From assembly GCF_026339955.1 (NCBI RefSeq), contig NZ_JAPEPW010000001.1, forward strand, positions 3,932,501-3,996,500: a stretch of 64,000 bases of DNA, written 5' to 3'. Source of the DNA: Streptomyces sp. NBC_01549 (GTDB lineage Bacteria > Actinomycetota > Actinomycetes > Streptomycetales > Streptomycetaceae). The position numbers and the translations under genes are program-made. The notes beneath the pieces are model-generated. The model saw only the letters and a list, made by a program, of their open reading frames with translations, did no database searches and had not been told where the DNA came from. This document shows positions 25,063-33,705 of this stretch, piece after piece (position 1 is the first letter of the stretch; every line of letters begins with the position of its first letter).

Positions 25063-26393
25063 CGCAGACGTACTGGCTTGAACACGCCTGGCTCGACACC
25101 TACGTCGAGCCGGGCGTCGCCCTGGACGTGACGGACGGCCGCATCACTGCCGTCCGCACGGGTGTCGACACCCCGCCCCCCGGCGCCGAGATCCTCCGCG
25201 GACTCACCCTCCCCGGTCTCGCCAACGCCCACTCGCACGCCTTCCACCGCGCCCTGCGCGGCACCGTCCAGGTCGGCTCAGGCACCTTCTGGACCTGGCG
25301 CGAGATCATGTACTCCTTCGCGGACAAGTTGACCCCGGACACGCACCACGCGCTCGCCCGCGCCGTGTACGCCGAGATGGCGCTCGCGGGCGTCACGGCC
25401 GTCGGCGAGTTCCACTACGTGCACCACGCCCACGGCGGCACCCCGTACGCCGACCCGAACGCGATGGGCGAGGCGCTCATCGCGGCCGCGGTCGAGGCCG
25501 GCATCCGGATCACCCTCCTCGACACGGCCTATGTGTCCGCCGGCTTCGGACAGCCGCCCAACCACCACCAGCTCCGCTTCTCCGACGGCAGCGCGGAGGC
25601 CTGGGCGGAACGCTCTTCACTTCTCAAGGACCGTGATCACGCACGGATCGGTGCGGCCATCCACTCCGTGCGGGCCGTGCCCGCCGGACAGCTGGCGACG
25701 GTCGCGCGCTGGGCCGAGGAACGGCGGGCCCCGCTGCATGTGCATCTGTCGGAGCAGACGGCGGAGAACGACGCCTGCCAGGCCGCCCACGGGTGCACCC
25801 CGACGCAGCTCCTCGCCGACCACGGCGTGCTCGGCCCCCGCACGACCGGCGTCCACAACACGCACCTCACGGACGAGGACATCGCGCTGCTGGGCCACTC
25901 CCGGACGGGCACCTGCATGTGCCCGACGACGGAACGGGACCTGGCGGACGGCATAGGCCCCGCCGCCGCCCTCCAGCGCGCCGGCTCGCCCCTCTCCCTG
26001 GGCTCCGACAGCCACGCCGTCATCGACCTCCTCGAAGAGGCCCGCGCGATGGAGCTGAACGAGCGGCTGCACACCCGCACCCGCGGTCACTGGACGGCGG
26101 CCGCCCTGCTGCGCGCCGCCTCCGCCGACGGCCACGCGGCCCTGGGCTGGGAGGACGCGGGCACCCTCGAAGCGGGCGCGCTCGCCGACTTCACGACGAT
26201 CGCCCTCGACTCGGTCAGAACAGCGGGGCCGGTGCCGCGCCTGGGCGGTGAGACGGCCGTATTCGCGGCGACGGCGGCCGACGTACGCCACACGGTCGTG
26301 GGCGGTCGGCACGTCGTACGAGACGGAGCGCACGCCCTTGTTCCCGATGTGCCGCAGGCCCTCGCGCAGGCAGTCGAAGCCCTGCGCGCCTAG
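25059..26393 (+). CDS. hutF: Formimidoylglutamate deiminase
   Basis: A 444-residue amidohydrolase converting N-formimino-L-glutamate to N-formyl-L-glutamate and ammonia. Metal ligands: NAHSHAFHR (HxH), HVHLSEQ and the C-terminal Asp in LGSDSHAVIDLLEE. The GTG start overlaps the previous stop. Its presence points to the two-step (HutF plus formylglutamate hydrolase) route rather than direct formiminoglutamase. Confidence 0.93.
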   Translation: MTQTYWLEHAWLDTYVEPGVALDVTDGRITAVRTGVDTPPPGAEILRGLTLPGLANAHSHAFHRALRGTVQVGSGTFWTWREIMYSFADKLTPDTHHALARAVYAEMALAGVTAVGEFHYVHHAHGGTPYADPNAMGEALIAAAVEAGIRITLLDTAYVSAGFGQPPNHHQLRFSDGSAEAWAERSSLLKDRDHARIGAAIHSVRAVPAGQLATVARWAEERRAPLHVHLSEQTAENDACQAAHGCTPTQLLADHGVLGPRTTGVHNTHLTDEDIALLGHSRTGTCMCPTTERDLADGIGPAAALQRAGSPLSLGSDSHAVIDLLEEARAMELNERLHTRTRGHWTAAALLRAASADGHAALGWEDAGTLEAGALADFTTIALDSVRTAGPVPRLGGETAVFAATAADVRHTVVGGRHVVRDGAHALVPDVPQALAQAVEALRA

Positions 26394-26428
26394 AGACGAC
26401 CGCCGAACTCCGCCCCCACGAGGACGCC

Positions 26429-27652
26429 ATGAGTAGCACCACCGGCACGACCACCGTCATCACCAACATCGCCAGCCTGGTCACCAACGATCCCTCCCTC
26501 GGATGGGGGTCCCCCCGCTCGAGCAAATTCGAGAGTGGGGGAGGATCTCCCCTCGGTCTGATCCAGGACGCGGCCGTCGTCATCGAAGGCGACCGCATCG
26601 CGTGGACCGGTGACTCAAGAGAAGCACCCGCCACTGACAACCGGGTCGACGCCGGTGGCCGGGCGGTGATCCCGGGCTTCGTGGACTCCCACTCGCACCT
26701 CGTCTTCGCGGGCGACCGCACCCAGGAGTTCAACGCCCGCATGTCGGGCCGCGGCTACACGGCGGGCGGCATCCGCACCACCGTCGCCGCTACCCGCGCC
26801 GCCAGTGACGAGGACCTGGAGCGCAACCTCACGCACTACCTCCACGAGGCCCTGCGCCAGGGCACCACCACCTTCGAGACCAAGTCGGGCTACGGCCTCA
26901 CCGTGCGGGACGAGGCCCGGGCGCTGCGCATCGCGGCGGCGCACACCGACGAGGTCACCTACCTCGGCGCGCACATCGTCTCCCCGGACTACGCCGACGA
27001 CCCGGCCGCGTACGTGGCCCTGGTGACCGGCGAGATGCTCGACGCCTGTGCCCCGTACGCCCGTTGGGTCGACGTCTTCTGCGAGAAGGGCGCCTTCGAC
27101 GGCGACCAGGCCCGCGCGATCCTCACGGCCGGCAAGGCCAAGGGTCTGCACCCGCGCGTCCACGCCAACCAGCTCTCGTACGGCCCCGGCGTCCAGCTCG
27201 CCGTCGAACTCGACGCGGCGAGCGCCGACCACTGCACCCACCTCACGGACGCGGACGTCGACGCCCTGGCGAACGGCCGGACGGTCGCGACGCTGCTCCC
27301 CGGCGCCGAGTTCTCCACCCGCGCCGAGTGGCCGGACGCCCGCCGTCTCCTGGACGCGGGCGTGACCGTCGCCCTCTCCACCGACTGCAACCCGGGCTCG
27401 TCCTTCACCTCCTCCGTCCCGTTCTGTATCGCGCTCGCGGTACGGGACATGGGCATGACCCCGGACGAGGCGGTCTGGTCGGCCACGGCAGGCGGCGCGG
27501 CGGCCCTGCGCCGCGAGGACATCGGCCACCTCACCGTCGGCGCCCGCGCCGACCTGACCCTCCTGGACGCGCCGAGCCACGTCCACCTCGCCTACCGGCC
27601 GGGCGTACCGCTGGTCACCGGCGTCTGGCGGCGCGGCGTACGCGAGGTCTGA
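26429..27652 (+). CDS. hutI: Imidazolonepropionase with in-frame hairpin insertion
   Basis: A 407-residue metallo-amidohydrolase converting imidazolonepropionate to formiminoglutamate. Metal ligands are in DSHSHLVFAGDR and HANQLS, and the conserved region STDCNPGSSFT follows. At about residues 25-43 the usual short turn is lengthened by WGSPRSSKFESGGGSP, encoded by a hairpin-bearing insertion (26503-26556) flanked by a CCCTCGG direct repeat. The insertion of 54 nt preserves the frame and lies before the catalytic barrel, so activity is probably kept. ATG with GAGGACGCC upstream. Confidence 0.95.
   Translation: MSSTTGTTTVITNIASLVTNDPSLGWGSPRSSKFESGGGSPLGLIQDAAVVIEGDRIAWTGDSREAPATDNRVDAGGRAVIPGFVDSHSHLVFAGDRTQEFNARMSGRGYTAGGIRTTVAATRAASDEDLERNLTHYLHEALRQGTTTFETKSGYGLTVRDEARALRIAAAHTDEVTYLGAHIVSPDYADDPAAYVALVTGEMLDACAPYARWVDVFCEKGAFDGDQARAILTAGKAKGLHPRVHANQLSYGPGVQLAVELDAASADHCTHLTDADVDALANGRTVATLLPGAEFSTRAEWPDARRLLDAGVTVALSTDCNPGSSFTSSVPFCIALAVRDMGMTPDEAVWSATAGGAAALRREDIGHLTVGARADLTLLDAPSHVHLAYRPGVPLVTGVWRRGVREV
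26503..26556 (+). repeat. Hairpin element inserted in hutI
   Basis: GGGGGTCCCCCCGCTCGAG followed by CAAATTCGAGAGTGGGGGAGGATC forms an imperfect hairpin (CCCCCGCTCGA against TCGAGAGTGGGGG). CCCTCGG occurs at 26496-26502 and again at 26550-26556, giving a 54-nt period. From memory, such GC-rich palindromes are dispersed in Streptomyces genomes. Confidence 0.7.
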
Positions 27653-27689
27653 CGCCGGGGTCAGGACGCCGGGAGCGCGATGCCGGGGC

Positions 27690-29207
27690 CTATGAGGCTC
27701 CGGCCCGCCACCGCTGGCTCGCGCCCCCGTTCAGCGGCAGCAGGGACAGGCCGTCCCCGCCGCTCGGCGTGATCGCGGTCTCGACGGCGATGGACGGGCG
27801 GATCACACCGTCGTCGTCCACGGTGAACCTCAGGTTCTGGCCGTGGCTGCCGTCGATCGAGCCGCAGTCCCAGATCCCGACGCCGTTGTCCACGGAGCCG
27901 CGACTGTCCAGACAGAGGTCGGAGTCGGCGTACGACTGCAGGACGCCGCGCCCGGAGTCGACCCGCCACCGCTGGGTGCGGGCCGAGGTGCAGGGGGCCG
28001 TGACGACGTCCGTGCCCTGGGTCAGATCGCCGTCGCGGATGTCCAGGCACAGGCCCGAGGCGATGTTCACCACCTGGGCGTAGCTGCCGCCCGGCGGGTA
28101 GGTCGGGGTGGGCGTGGGGGACGGCCTCGGACTGGCCGATCTCGACGGGGAGGGGCTCGGCTTCGGGGAATTCGGGGAAGGGGACTCGCTGGTCGCGGAG
28201 GGCCGCGGGGCCGGGGGCGAGGGGGTCGCCGAGACGGTCGCCGTCACCGTCACCCGCGGCACGACCGACGGGGTGGTGACCGAGCCCGCCGTGTCCTGGG
28301 ACGGCGAGCGGCCCGACGACAGCACGACGAACAGCAGCGGTACCAGAGCGACACCGAGGGCCGCCGCCGAGGTCACGACGAGACGGCGGGACGGCGGCCA
28401 GGGCCCCGACGAGGCGGGGACGCCGGGCCGGGGCTCGCCCGTCTCGCTCATGACGTACGCCGTGCCCGCCCACGGCAGCAGTCCCTCGGCCAGGGCGCCG
28501 CGCGGATGGTCGCGCAGGGCGGACAGCTCCTCGTACGCCGTCGTGCAGTGCGCGCAGTGCGCCATGTGGGCGTGCAGGTCGGGGCTGGAACGGGGGTTGT
28601 CCGGCCGCAGCGACTCCTCGATCAGCCGCCGGAAGTCCCCGCAGCGCGGGTCGTCGGAGGCGGCGAGCCGGGACTTCAGGCAGGCCTGGCCCAGGGCCTG
28701 CAGCGCGGGCTGCACGCCGTACGTCACGTCCTCATGGGTGAGGCCGAGCAGGACGGCCGCCCGGTCGGCGGGCTCCTCGTCCACGACCCCGTACCAGAGC
28801 AGCCCCTGGGTGCGGGACGGGAGGGACCGGAACGGGGCGAGCATGGGCGGCACCGGGCCGCCGGGGCCCGCCGTGCTCAGCACGAGGAGCAGACCGGGGT
28901 CGAGACCGGCGGCCCGTTCGTCCCTGGCCCACGAGGCGGCCACCCGCCCCGCCAGCAGCAGGAGTCGGTGCCGCCAGGGAACGCTCGGGTCCGAGCCGCG
29001 CGCCGTCTCCTGGGCCGCCAGGGTGAACGCCTGCGCCGCGAGCTGCCGCGCCGCCGACTCGCTACGGGTGCACAGGCGGGCGTAGGCGAGGACGGACGGG
29101 CGGTGCCGCTCGCGGAGTTCCTGGAGGGCCGGATACGCGCTGGGGGTGTCGGCGCCCAGCAGCTCGGTGAGCCGCGCGTCGGACGCGCCCGCGTCGACCT
29201 GAGCCAT
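27690..29207 (-). CDS. Sigma-like/zinc-finger/ricin-lectin membrane fusion
   Basis: A 505-residue protein with an unusual domain order. Residues about 15-100 resemble sigma region 2 (RHRPSVLAYARLCTRSESAARQL) and about 135-190 a degenerate region 4. About 195-235 carries an anti-sigma-type zinc motif (HMAHCAHC, HxxxCxxC). A membrane helix lies at about 275-297 (SAAALGVALVPLLFVVLSS), followed by a Pro/Ser/Thr-rich linker and a C-terminal ricin-B-type lectin domain (about 375-505) with QRW motifs. The start at 29207 has AGGAGG 7 nt upstream. It likely senses an external carbohydrate or wall signal; function untested. Confidence 0.8.
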   Translation of the reverse strand: MAQVDAGASDARLTELLGADTPSAYPALQELRERHRPSVLAYARLCTRSESAARQLAAQAFTLAAQETARGSDPSVPWRHRLLLLAGRVAASWARDERAAGLDPGLLLVLSTAGPGGPVPPMLAPFRSLPSRTQGLLWYGVVDEEPADRAAVLLGLTHEDVTYGVQPALQALGQACLKSRLAASDDPRCGDFRRLIEESLRPDNPRSSPDLHAHMAHCAHCTTAYEELSALRDHPRGALAEGLLPWAGTAYVMSETGEPRPGVPASSGPWPPSRRLVVTSAAALGVALVPLLFVVLSSGRSPSQDTAGSVTTPSVVPRVTVTATVSATPSPPAPRPSATSESPSPNSPKPSPSPSRSASPRPSPTPTPTYPPGGSYAQVVNIASGLCLDIRDGDLTQGTDVVTAPCTSARTQRWRVDSGRGVLQSYADSDLCLDSRGSVDNGVGIWDCGSIDGSHGQNLRFTVDDDGVIRPSIAVETAITPSGGDGLSLLPLNGGASQRWRAGAS

Positions 29208-29350
29208 GTGTCGGCCTCCTTGCACCCCGTGCGGTCACTCGCTCCCGTCCTGACATACCAGCCAGTTTGGAGTGCTCATAGTGACGGGGATGGCCCTTTG
29301 AGGAAAGAGGGAGGACGGTGTCGAGAGAAAAAGCGGTCCGGCGCCATCGG

Positions 29351-29424
29351 CGCCGAACCGCTCTCAGCAGGGAAAACCGGACCGCTCTCAGCCGGAAGAA
29401 CCGGAACGCTCTCAGCTGGAAAAG
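29351..29424. repeat. 24-bp tandem repeat, three copies
   Basis: CGCTCTCAGC recurs at 29359, 29383 and 29407 inside near-identical 24-bp units (consensus CCGGAACGCTCTCAGCNGGAAAAA). It lies between the lectin-fusion gene start and the sigma-factor stop. A short plus-strand frame crosses it, but I do not consider that a gene. Confidence 0.8.
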
Positions 29425-29448
29425 AGGTGCCGTAGGAGGCGGGGAGCG

Positions 29449-30357
29449 TCACTCCTCGACCGTCAGTCCCTTCCGCAGGCGCACCAGCGTCCGCGACAGC
29501 AGCCGCGACACATGCATCTGCGAGATCCCGAGCTCGTCACCGATCTCGGACTGCGTCATGTTGGCGACGAAGCGCAGCGAGAGGATCTGCCGGTCGCGCG
29601 AGGGGAGTTCGGCGATCAGGGGCTTGAGGGACTCCACGTACTCGATGCCCTCGAGGCCGTGGTCCTCGTAGCCGATGCGGTCCGCGAGCGCGCCTTCGGA
29701 GTCGTCCTCCTCGGGCTGGGCGTCCAGCGAACTGGCCGTGTAGGCGTTCGAGGCGGCCATGCCCTCGACGACCTCGTCGTTGGTGATGCCCAGGCGCAGC
29801 GCCAACTCGCCCACCGTGGGCGCCCGGTCGAGCTGCTGGGCGAGTTCGTCGCCCGCCTTGGCCAGGTCGAGACGGAGTTCCTGAAGTCGGCGCGGTACGC
29901 GCACGGACCAGGAGGTGTCGCGGAAGAAGCGCTTGATCTCGCCGATGATGGTCGGCATCGCGAAGGTGGGGAATTCGACGCCGCGGCTCAGTTCGAAGCG
30001 GTCGATCGCCTTGATCAGGCCGATCGTGCCGACCTGGATGATGTCCTCCATCGGCTCGCTGCGGGAGCGGAAGCGGGAGGCGGCGAACTTGACCAGCGCG
30101 AGGTTGAGCTCGACCAGCGTGTTGCGCACGTACGAGTAGTCGTGGGTGCCTTCTTCGAGGGACTCCAGCCGCTCGAAGAGGGTCTTGGACAGGGCCCGTG
30201 CGTCCACCGGTCCCACCTCGTCGTACGGGGGGATCTCGGGAAGTCCGTCGAGCCCGTCGAGTCCGCTGGTTCCGGTTTCGTCGAGACGCTCCGGGCGTTC
30301 CAGAGAAGGTGTCGACGTCGCCGTCTGGGTCTGCGATGCGTCGAGCCGGGGTGACAT
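29449..30357 (-). CDS. sigI: SigB/SigF-family RNA polymerase sigma factor (SigI-like)
   Basis: A 302-residue alternative sigma factor of the stress/sporulation group. It has region 2 (EPMEDIIQVGTIGLIKAIDRFE, then EFPTFAMPTIIGEIKRFFRD), region 3 (PTVGELALRLGITNDEVVEG) and the region 4 HTH (MTQSEIGDELGISQMHVSRLLSR). The ATG at 30357 follows GGAGG by 5 nt. It is divergent from STAS and HATPase genes that encode its probable antagonist and anti-sigma factor, as for sigI in S. coelicolor; the gene name rests on this context. Confidence 0.9.
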   Translation of the reverse strand: MSPRLDASQTQTATSTPSLERPERLDETGTSGLDGLDGLPEIPPYDEVGPVDARALSKTLFERLESLEEGTHDYSYVRNTLVELNLALVKFAASRFRSRSEPMEDIIQVGTIGLIKAIDRFELSRGVEFPTFAMPTIIGEIKRFFRDTSWSVRVPRRLQELRLDLAKAGDELAQQLDRAPTVGELALRLGITNDEVVEGMAASNAYTASSLDAQPEEDDSEGALADRIGYEDHGLEGIEYVESLKPLIAELPSRDRQILSLRFVANMTQSEIGDELGISQMHVSRLLSRTLVRLRKGLTVEE

Positions 30358-30607
30358 GGTGTCCTCCATCGTTCTCGGCATATGGCCGCCGATGCCAATG
30401 CGTGCACTGCGGTGTGCGGCGCCTCCGAAGCCGGTCGTGTCGAATAGGTGTCTCTACTAGCCCTACCCGCTTTCGCGCGCCTCCCGCAAGTGCGTTGCGT
30501 GGCGAAATGTCCATTTTCGGGGGGTTGTTCGGGTGTTGGGGATCGTGTGGAAGGCGTAGTGTTCGAGTGCGTACATCAGCAGTCGCGACGCTCGGGAGAG
30601 AGACGGC

Positions 30608-30976
30608 ATGGACCGCCAGACGGTCGGCAGCGCACAGTCGGGCCGGCTTCTAGTCGAGGTGCGGGAAGAGGGCTCAAGCGCCGTCGTGACCCCCGCGGGT
30701 GAGTTGGATCACCACACGGCTGATTTGTTGCGCGAGCCACTCGAGGACTGCCTTGACAAGGGGCACTCCCGCCTGGTCGTGGACTGCTCGCGACTGGAGT
30801 TCTGCGACTCCACCGGGCTGAACGTGCTGCTGGGTGCCCGGCTGAAGGCCGAGGCCGCGGGCGGCGGAGTCCATCTGGCGGGGATGCTGCCGGTGGTCGC
30901 CCGGGTCTTCGAGATCACCGGGGCGGACGCCGTCTTCACCGTGCACTCGACGCTCGATGCGGCCCTGGCCGACTAG
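30608..30976 (+). CDS. Anti-sigma factor antagonist (STAS)
   Basis: A 122-residue STAS protein. The phosphorylatable Ser68 is in CDSTGLNVLLGAR and the preceding strand is LVVDCSRLEF. It should be phosphorylated by the neighbouring HATPase protein and, when dephosphorylated, bind it and free the sigma factor. Divergent from the SigI-like gene with 250 bp between starts. Confidence 0.92.
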   Translation: MDRQTVGSAQSGRLLVEVREEGSSAVVTPAGELDHHTADLLREPLEDCLDKGHSRLVVDCSRLEFCDSTGLNVLLGARLKAEAAGGGVHLAGMLPVVARVFEITGADAVFTVHSTLDAALAD

Positions 30977-31260
30977 GCGGGGCGGTCGGGGCCCGGCCTC
31001 GGCGTGCCCCGGAGTCCCCCCTGCGTTCACGGCGTCGCCAGGGTCACACCATCCCCGTCGAACAAAGGGGGTGTTCCGGCGGATCGGTCGGGCAGGAGAC
31101 ATCCTGACTATGTCGGCAACAATCGGTGGGAACGTCGTAGGCAATCGTCGTGGATATTCGTCTGGAACGCCCTGAGTGCGGAAGCACCCGCCCCGCGTAC
31201 CACATGCTGAGTACTGAGTCTTGAATCGTAAAACTGGTGAATCGGTGAGGTGAAGCGCTG

Positions 31261-31776
31261 ATGAGCACCACCCGGCCCTACTCGCCGGGCGACCGCGGCC
31301 CGGAGTCGGGCGACGGCGGCGCTTCCGGGGCACCTGGGGGCGGTGGCCTGGCCGCTCCGTCCGGGGGGCGTCAGGCCCGCAGACTGAGCCTCGACGGCGA
31401 GAGCGGCGTCGTGCCGCTCGCCCGCGACTTCGCCCGCCAGGCGCTGCACGCGTGGGGCTGGCTGCCCGCCGCGAGCGCCGACCAGCGGGCCGCCGCCGAG
31501 GACGTCCTGCTGGTCGTCTCCGAACTCGTCACCAACGCCTGTCTGCATGCCGAGGGCCCGGACGAGCTCCGGATCTCCTGCGACAACAAGGTGCTGCGCG
31601 TCGAGGTCTCCGACCGTGGCGCGGGCCAGCCCGCCCCGCGCACCCCGCACCGCGCCGGCCGCCCCGGTGGCCACGGCATGTTCATCGTGCAGCGGCTGTG
31701 CCTGGACTGGGGAGTCGCGCGTACTCCGGGGGTCGCGGGCAAGACGGTGTGGGCGGAACTCGGGGCACCCGCGTAG
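31261..31776 (+). CDS. RsbW-type anti-sigma factor/serine kinase (HATPase_c)
   Basis: A 171-residue protein. A Gly/Ser-rich N-terminus of about 45 residues precedes a GHKL ATPase fold: N-box VVSELVTNACLHA, G1 DRGAG and G2 GGHGMFIVQRL. It probably sequesters the SigI-like factor and phosphorylates the STAS protein. ATG with GAGGTGAAG upstream. The 284-bp gap before it contains no other gene; it could hold a separate promoter. Confidence 0.88.
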   Translation: MSTTRPYSPGDRGPESGDGGASGAPGGGGLAAPSGGRQARRLSLDGESGVVPLARDFARQALHAWGWLPAASADQRAAAEDVLLVVSELVTNACLHAEGPDELRISCDNKVLRVEVSDRGAGQPAPRTPHRAGRPGGHGMFIVQRLCLDWGVARTPGVAGKTVWAELGAPA

Positions 31777-31956
31777 GGCCACCCGACCCCGGGTGCAACT
31801 CCCACCTTGGGTTACCCGCGGTTCGAACCCCCCTTCGTACGTCGCCGAACGCGCGCCGGATCTCCTCGGATCCGGCGCGCACTTTGTCTTCCCTCTACGA
31901 GGGACCGGGCGTACCTTGACGGCCGATCTGATGTTCCGTCAGGAATGAGGCCCGAG

Positions 31957-32703
31957 GTGTCGTACCGGACGTACCAGAAACGAACCGCCGCGCTCGCGTT
32001 CGCCGCGGCCCTGGCCGGCTCGGCGGTGCTGATGGCCGCCCCCGTCGCCGAGGCCGACGTGGTGAACGTCAACTACCAGTGCAAGACGCCGATCGGCGAC
32101 AAGAGCGCCGTCTCGCCCATCGACATCAAGAGCGTCAAGAGTGGCAGCGACTACAAGCTCACCATGTCCTGGCAGAAGGGCGTCTCCTCCAGCCCGGTGG
32201 AGCTTGGCAAGGGCGCGATGAGCCCGAGTGCCGTGATCAAGGTGGGCGGCGCGGACAGTGGCACGGTGGCCGTGAGCGGCCCCGCGAACGCGGCCGCGAT
32301 CCCCGCCAACACCCCCATCAAAATCAGTGACTTGTCGGGTACGTACACGCCGAAGAAGACCGGCAAGGTCACCTTCACCGCGGGCGTGCTCACGATCAAG
32401 GCGCTCGGCACGACGACCACGTGCACCCCCACGAACAACCCCGGGCCGTCGCTGACCCTCGACGTCACGGCGGCGAGCGACGGTTCGGGATCCAGCGGAT
32501 CCAGCAGCTCGGGCGGATCCAGCAGCTCGGGCGGTTCGACGGGCTCGACAGGTTCGACCGGCACCGACTCCGGCGGCCAGCTCCCGCAGACCGGCCCCGC
32601 CGACTCGGCGATCGCCCTCGGCACGCTCGGCGGCACGGTGCTGCTCGCGGGCGCGGCGGGCACGCTGTGGCTGACCCGCAGGCATCAGACGACCCGCCGC
32701 TGA
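31957..32703 (+). CDS. Secreted LPQTG surface protein with CKTPIGDKSA module
   Basis: A 248-residue exported protein. It has an N-terminal signal peptide (AALAFAAALAGSAVLMA, Ala cleavage near residue 33), one beta-rich module of about 130 residues (YQCKTPIGDKSAVSP ... KALGTTTTCTPT), and a Ser/Gly-rich linker. The sorting signal is LPQTG, followed by a hydrophobic helix and RRHQTTRR. GTG at 31957 has GAGG 6 nt upstream; an ATG at 31945 is also possible. The same module is repeated in the last gene of this operon. No sortase gene is in the window. Confidence 0.8.
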   Translation: MSYRTYQKRTAALAFAAALAGSAVLMAAPVAEADVVNVNYQCKTPIGDKSAVSPIDIKSVKSGSDYKLTMSWQKGVSSSPVELGKGAMSPSAVIKVGGADSGTVAVSGPANAAAIPANTPIKISDLSGTYTPKKTGKVTFTAGVLTIKALGTTTTCTPTNNPGPSLTLDVTAASDGSGSSGSSSSGGSSSSGGSTGSTGSTGTDSGGQLPQTGPADSAIALGTLGGTVLLAGAAGTLWLTRRHQTTRR

Positions 32704-32748
32704 GGGCGCCACGCCTCCGTACGACGGTACGACCAGCAGGAGCCGCCG

Positions 32749-33705
32749 ATGCCGTACGCCCCCGTCCTCCGCTGTGCCGTCGCCGTGCTGCTGTCGGCCG
32801 CCGCCACCCCGGTGGCCGTGGCCGTGGCCGACGACGGCTGGTCCCTCGCGCCGTCCGCGAGCACGCCGGACGGGCGGCCGTACGTCTACGCGGAGGGCAC
32901 GCCCGGCACGGTCCTGCAGGACTCCGTGTCCCTGCTCAACCCGGGCGCGCGGCCCGTGACCGTGCGGCTGCGCGGCGCGGACGCCGACAACACCGCGAAC
33001 GGCGGCCTCACCGTGCGCGCCACCGGGAAGTCCACGGACACGGGCGCGTGGATCGCGTTCGCCGGGGACCGGGGCGGCCGCCGGATCCCGGTGCGCACGC
33101 TCTCGCTGCGGGTGCCCGCGCACACCCGGGCCGACGTGCCGTTCACCGTGAGCGTCCCGGCGGGCGCGACGCCCGGCGACCACCCCGGCGCGATCGTCGC
33201 GGGCGCCGGCGGCCGGTCCTCGGCGGTCCGGGTCCAGCTGCGGGTCGGCGGTCCGGCGGTGTCGGCGCTCACGGTCGAGCACGTGGCCGTGCACGGCGGG
33301 CGCATCTCGTACGAGCTGGTCAACCGTGGCAACACCGTGCTCATCCCGAAGCTCGCGGTACGCGCCGACGGCGTCCTCGGCCGGGCCCTGGACCGCGCTC
33401 CGCGCACCCTGCCCCTCGACCTGCTGCCCGGCCGCCGCGTCACGCTCACCGAGCCCTGGCACGACCCCCCGGCGCTGGACGCGGTCGACGTACGGCTGAC
33501 GGTGACGGCGGCGGGCGGGGCGCACGACACGACGTCCGCGTCGGTGCGGTTCGTGCCGTGGGGCGCGCTCGCGGCGGCCGCCGGGGCGGGGCTCGCGGCG
33601 CTGGGCGCCTTGTGGGGCGTACGACGGCACAGGCGTCGTACGCCGGACGACGGGGCGAGCGAACGGCCGCGTACGGAAGTCGAGTGGACGGGAGCGGTGT
33701 CGTGA
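32749..33705 (+). CDS. Secreted DUF916-like membrane-anchored protein
   Basis: A 318-residue protein. A signal peptide is followed by two Ig-like beta domains (YVYAEGTPGTVLQDSVSLLNPG ... FTVSVPAGATPGDHPGAIVAG, then YELVNRGNTVLIPKL), like DUF916/WxL-interacting proteins. A C-terminal membrane helix (AAAAGAGLAALGALWGV) and a basic cytoplasmic tail complete it. Its stop overlaps the next start (GTGA). Likely a cell-surface protein that binds another operon product or peptidoglycan. Confidence 0.75.
   Translation: MPYAPVLRCAVAVLLSAAATPVAVAVADDGWSLAPSASTPDGRPYVYAEGTPGTVLQDSVSLLNPGARPVTVRLRGADADNTANGGLTVRATGKSTDTGAWIAFAGDRGGRRIPVRTLSLRVPAHTRADVPFTVSVPAGATPGDHPGAIVAGAGGRSSAVRVQLRVGGPAVSALTVEHVAVHGGRISYELVNRGNTVLIPKLAVRADGVLGRALDRAPRTLPLDLLPGRRVTLTEPWHDPPALDAVDVRLTVTAAGGAHDTTSASVRFVPWGALAAAAGAGLAALGALWGVRRHRRRTPDDGASERPRTEVEWTGAVS

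Noticed and set aside
29318..29671. Small plus-strand frame with octapeptide repeats (NRTALSRK)
   Set aside because: Repeats come from the 24-bp tandem array and the rest is antisense to the sigma factor; no independent support.
32421..33701. Upstream extension of the third surface gene as one long frame of 811 codons
   Set aside because: The first 427 codons overlap two well-supported genes in another frame; a GTG at 33702 followed by a signal peptide is the natural start.
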